This document shows, piece by piece, positions 5,909 to 7,279 of a DNA stretch of 7,279 nt. Location: contig CAZSIL010000046.1 in NCBI GenBank assembly GCA_964607025.1, forward strand, positions 1 through 7,279. Reading direction: 5' to 3'. This stretch comes from SIG565 sp964607025 (GTDB taxonomy: Bacteria > Bacillota > Clostridia > Oscillospirales > Acutalibacteraceae). Under the pieces are notes generated by a model. That model made no database searches, had not been told where the DNA came from, and worked only from the letters and a program-made list of their open reading frames with translations. The position numbers and the translations under genes were made by a program. Every line of letters starts with the position of its first letter. The stretch's first letter is position 1.

Positions 5909-6480
5909 GCGGCGAAGCTGCTGACCTCGTTGTAAAGGAAGCAATGCAAGTCTCCGAAGGTGCTATCAAGTTAGCCGGAGTGGGACTGAAAAATATCGCT
6001 GCCTTTCTAATCGCCATATCCAACCAAAACAACAAGGTGGTAGGCAAGACCACCGCCAAGCGGCTGGCCCGTGACCCCGCTCCGGCAGAGATCATCCACC
6101 TCAAAAAAGAGGACATCGGACGATTCCAGAAACTTGCCAAGCAGTACGGAGTGCTGTATTTCTGTGTCCATAAAAAGGGCGCAACGGATGGTATCACCAA
6201 TGTGGTATCCAATGCCAACTACGCACCCCAGCTCAATGCCATTATGGAAGAACTGGGCTACCCCATCCCCCAAAAGACGCAGGAGGCAGAAACCCCAAAA
6301 AAAGCAGTCCCCCGCACTCAACCCGAGAAATCCTCGCCCGGGCGAGAGAATGGCTCGAAACAGAGGGCGGGGACTTCGACGGATGAAAAGCCATCCGTCC
6401 GGGGGCGGCTGGCAGCTCTGCAGGCCGCATCACAGGGTATGGACAAACCCAAAGTACCTGTCCGTCAGCAAACACGATAG
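5896..6480 (+). CDS. pcfB: PcfB family protein (DUF3801)
   Basis: A 194-residue conjugation protein of the PcfB/DUF3801 family, named after the pCF10 gene; its exact mechanical role is not settled to my knowledge. The conserved domain covers residues 1-125: VVKEAMQVSEGAIKLAG (12-28), a hydrophobic helix IAAFLIAIS (34-42), GKTTAKRLAR (50-59), FQKLAKQYGVLYFCVHKK (77-94) and ANYAPQLNAIMEELGY (107-122). A disordered Pro/Lys/Ser-rich linker (126-163) follows, then the typical closing segment KPSVRGRLAALQAAS (165-179) and a basic end (KPKVPVRQQTR). The ATG at 5896 is 9 nt after AAAGGGGG and overlaps the relaxase end by 13 bases. The linker DNA contains two inverted repeats (6333-6346 and 6378-6399). 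Position after the relaxase agrees with other elements of this type, where a TraG/VirD4 coupling protein commonly lies further downstream. Confidence 0.86.
   Translation: MADVSGEAADLVVKEAMQVSEGAIKLAGVGLKNIAAFLIAISNQNNKVVGKTTAKRLARDPAPAEIIHLKKEDIGRFQKLAKQYGVLYFCVHKKGATDGITNVVSNANYAPQLNAIMEELGYPIPQKTQEAETPKKAVPRTQPEKSSPGRENGSKQRAGTSTDEKPSVRGRLAALQAASQGMDKPKVPVRQQTR
6333..6346. repeat. 14-bp perfect palindrome in the pcfB linker
   Basis: CTCGCCCGGGCGAG reads the same on both strands. It lies in the low-complexity linker of pcfB where codon constraint should be weak. It could be a regulatory site or chance GC-rich sequence. Confidence 0.75.
6378..6399. repeat. 8-bp hairpin in the pcfB linker
   Basis: The arms GACGGATG (6378-6385) and CATCCGTC (6392-6399) flank the loop AAAAGC. 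It lies 31 bp after the palindrome at 6333-6346, in the same disordered linker coding region. No T-tract follows, so it is not a classical terminator. Confidence 0.75.
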
Positions 6481-6484
6481 GAGG
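6479..6484 (+). promoter_or_regulatory. Ribosome binding site deciding an ATA start
   Basis: AGGAGG overlaps the pcfB TAG (6478-6480) and lies 8 nt before ATA 6493. The context GATAGGAGGAA is identical to that before the TTG-started gene at 3361. Confidence 0.72.
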
Positions 6485-6492
6485 AATTTACC

Positions 6493-7279
6493 ATAGCAGA
6501 TTTATCAAAAATCATCGCCAACAAAGCACAGGACGATGCCCAATGGAAAGCACAAAAGCAGGCCGAGCGGGAAAACATCGTCGCTATGCAGGATGCCGGG
6601 ATCATTGAAATCTCCACCAACCCGGAAGCCTATGCCCGGTATCTGGCAATGCAGGGTGACAACCCCATGTACAGTGCTGGCAATATTGCCCTTGTTATGA
6701 TCCAAGACCCGCAGGCGACTATGTTCGCCACCGCAGACCGTTGGAGAGCGCTGGGGCGCAATGTGGCAGAAATGGAACGCAACAACGGCGTTCAGATCTT
6801 TGCCCGTTCCCCTCTGGGCAAGGGGTACACTCTGACCGATGCCTATGACATTACCCAGACCACAGGCCGGGATGTAAAGCGCATTGAAATCAAGAACAAC
6901 ACCCCCGGAATGGAAACCGCCCTTGCCACTCTGCTGAACTACTCCGTTGTTCCGGTAGTTGTGGACAATGACTTGACTGTACCTGCTTTCTATGACAGCC
7001 GGAATATGGAGCTGGCAATCCAACCCAACTTCCCGGACAATGAAGCATTTGCTGCCATTGCCACAGAAATCGCACAGGCCCGGTTCCACAACAAGGGCAT
7101 CAATACAGCATACAACCGGGAAGAATGTACATTGGATGCGGAAAGTGTTTCCTACATCCTTTGCAGACGGTTCGGCATTGACCGGGATACCCCGGATCTT
7201 TCCAACCTCGGAGAACTGTATGAAGGATGGGATGCCCAGGATGTACGGGCGGCACTCACTTCCATCCAAGAAATGAGTA
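6493..7279 (+). CDS. ArdC-like protein with degenerate zinc motif, 3' partial, apparent ATA start
   Basis: An open frame runs from the pcfB stop to the window end without a stop; at least 262 codons are visible. It is a homologue of the ArdC-like protein at 2414. Numbering from ATA as residue 1, YLAMQGDNPMYSAGNIALVM (50-69) and DPQATMFATADRWRALGRNV (72-91) mirror that protein's YLHAMSKFHHYSFGN and CPTATRVAGYTTWKRDFGRNV. VQIFARSP and AYDITQT match QILAPCPS and VFDVSQT. In the C-terminal half the HEIAHAKLH motif is replaced by TEIAQARFH (nt 7063 onward), so both zinc histidines are lost. AESVSYILCRRFGID still matches AESIAYVVCQHFGID. A non-catalytic DNA-binding or partner role is inferred. The first in-frame ATG is 6586 and has no SD. 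ATA 6493 has a perfect SD, followed by a natural-looking N-terminus (ADLSKIIANKAQDD). Sequencing error or an ATG-to-ATA mutation remain possible. Confidence 0.8.
   Translation, partial: MADLSKIIANKAQDDAQWKAQKQAERENIVAMQDAGIIEISTNPEAYARYLAMQGDNPMYSAGNIALVMIQDPQATMFATADRWRALGRNVAEMERNNGVQIFARSPLGKGYTLTDAYDITQTTGRDVKRIEIKNNTPGMETALATLLNYSVVPVVVDNDLTVPAFYDSRNMELAIQPNFPDNEAFAAIATEIAQARFHNKGINTAYNREECTLDAESVSYILCRRFGIDRDTPDLSNLGELYEGWDAQDVRAALTSIQEMS

Noticed and set aside
6505..7269. Antisense open frame of 254 codons at the right end
   Set aside because: The sense strand carries the ArdC-like homologue in the same place, with clear similarity to the protein at 2414.
1..7279. CRISPR array, tRNA, rRNA, insertion sequence or attachment site
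   Set aside because: I saw no regularly spaced repeats, cloverleaf sequence, transposase or integrase motifs anywhere in the window.

Overview
The window reads as the mobilisation and anti-defence core of an integrative and conjugative element of the Tn1549/CTn type found in gut Clostridia (Bacillota). This is inferred from the protein families and their order: a ParB-like protein, DUF3846, ArdA, an ArdC/ImmA-like metallopeptidase, a short LPD28-like protein, a DUF7007-like protein, MobC, a MOBP-type relaxase and PcfB (DUF3801). The moderately GC-rich DNA, strong AGGAGG ribosome binding sites and tight gene packing fit the same host group. No integrase, coupling protein or mating-pore gene lies inside the window, so the element is only partly seen.

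All genes are on the + strand and most touch or overlap. Left block (1-3693): a ParB/KorB-like protein open at the left edge, DUF3846, ArdA, an ArdC-type protein with an intact HEIAH zinc motif, and an LPD28-like small protein starting at TTG. Middle (3694-3845): the only real non-coding gap, 152 bp, packed with four consecutive inverted repeats. It is the best candidate for oriT. Right block (3846-7279): a DUF7007-like protein, MobC, relaxase, PcfB, and a second ArdC-like protein running off the right edge. That last gene has no ATG, GTG or TTG near its start. It appears to begin at ATA behind a perfect AGGAGG, and it has lost both histidines of the zinc motif.

Likely division of labour: MobC and the relaxase bind and nick oriT and PcfB probably works with the transfer machinery. 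ArdA, and possibly the ArdC-type proteins, protect incoming DNA in the recipient. The ParB-like protein may regulate or stabilise the element.

The most interesting observations are: (1) an intact/degenerate pair of ArdC-like proteins on either side of the relaxase module; (2) six of the eight complete gene ends in the window encode short basic, mostly proline-containing tails ending in Arg just before the stop, including on the acidic DNA mimic ArdA; (3) the hairpin-rich candidate oriT next to an anti-defence cluster; (4) two junctions pairing a near-identical stop/SD sequence with a weak, non-ATG start codon.
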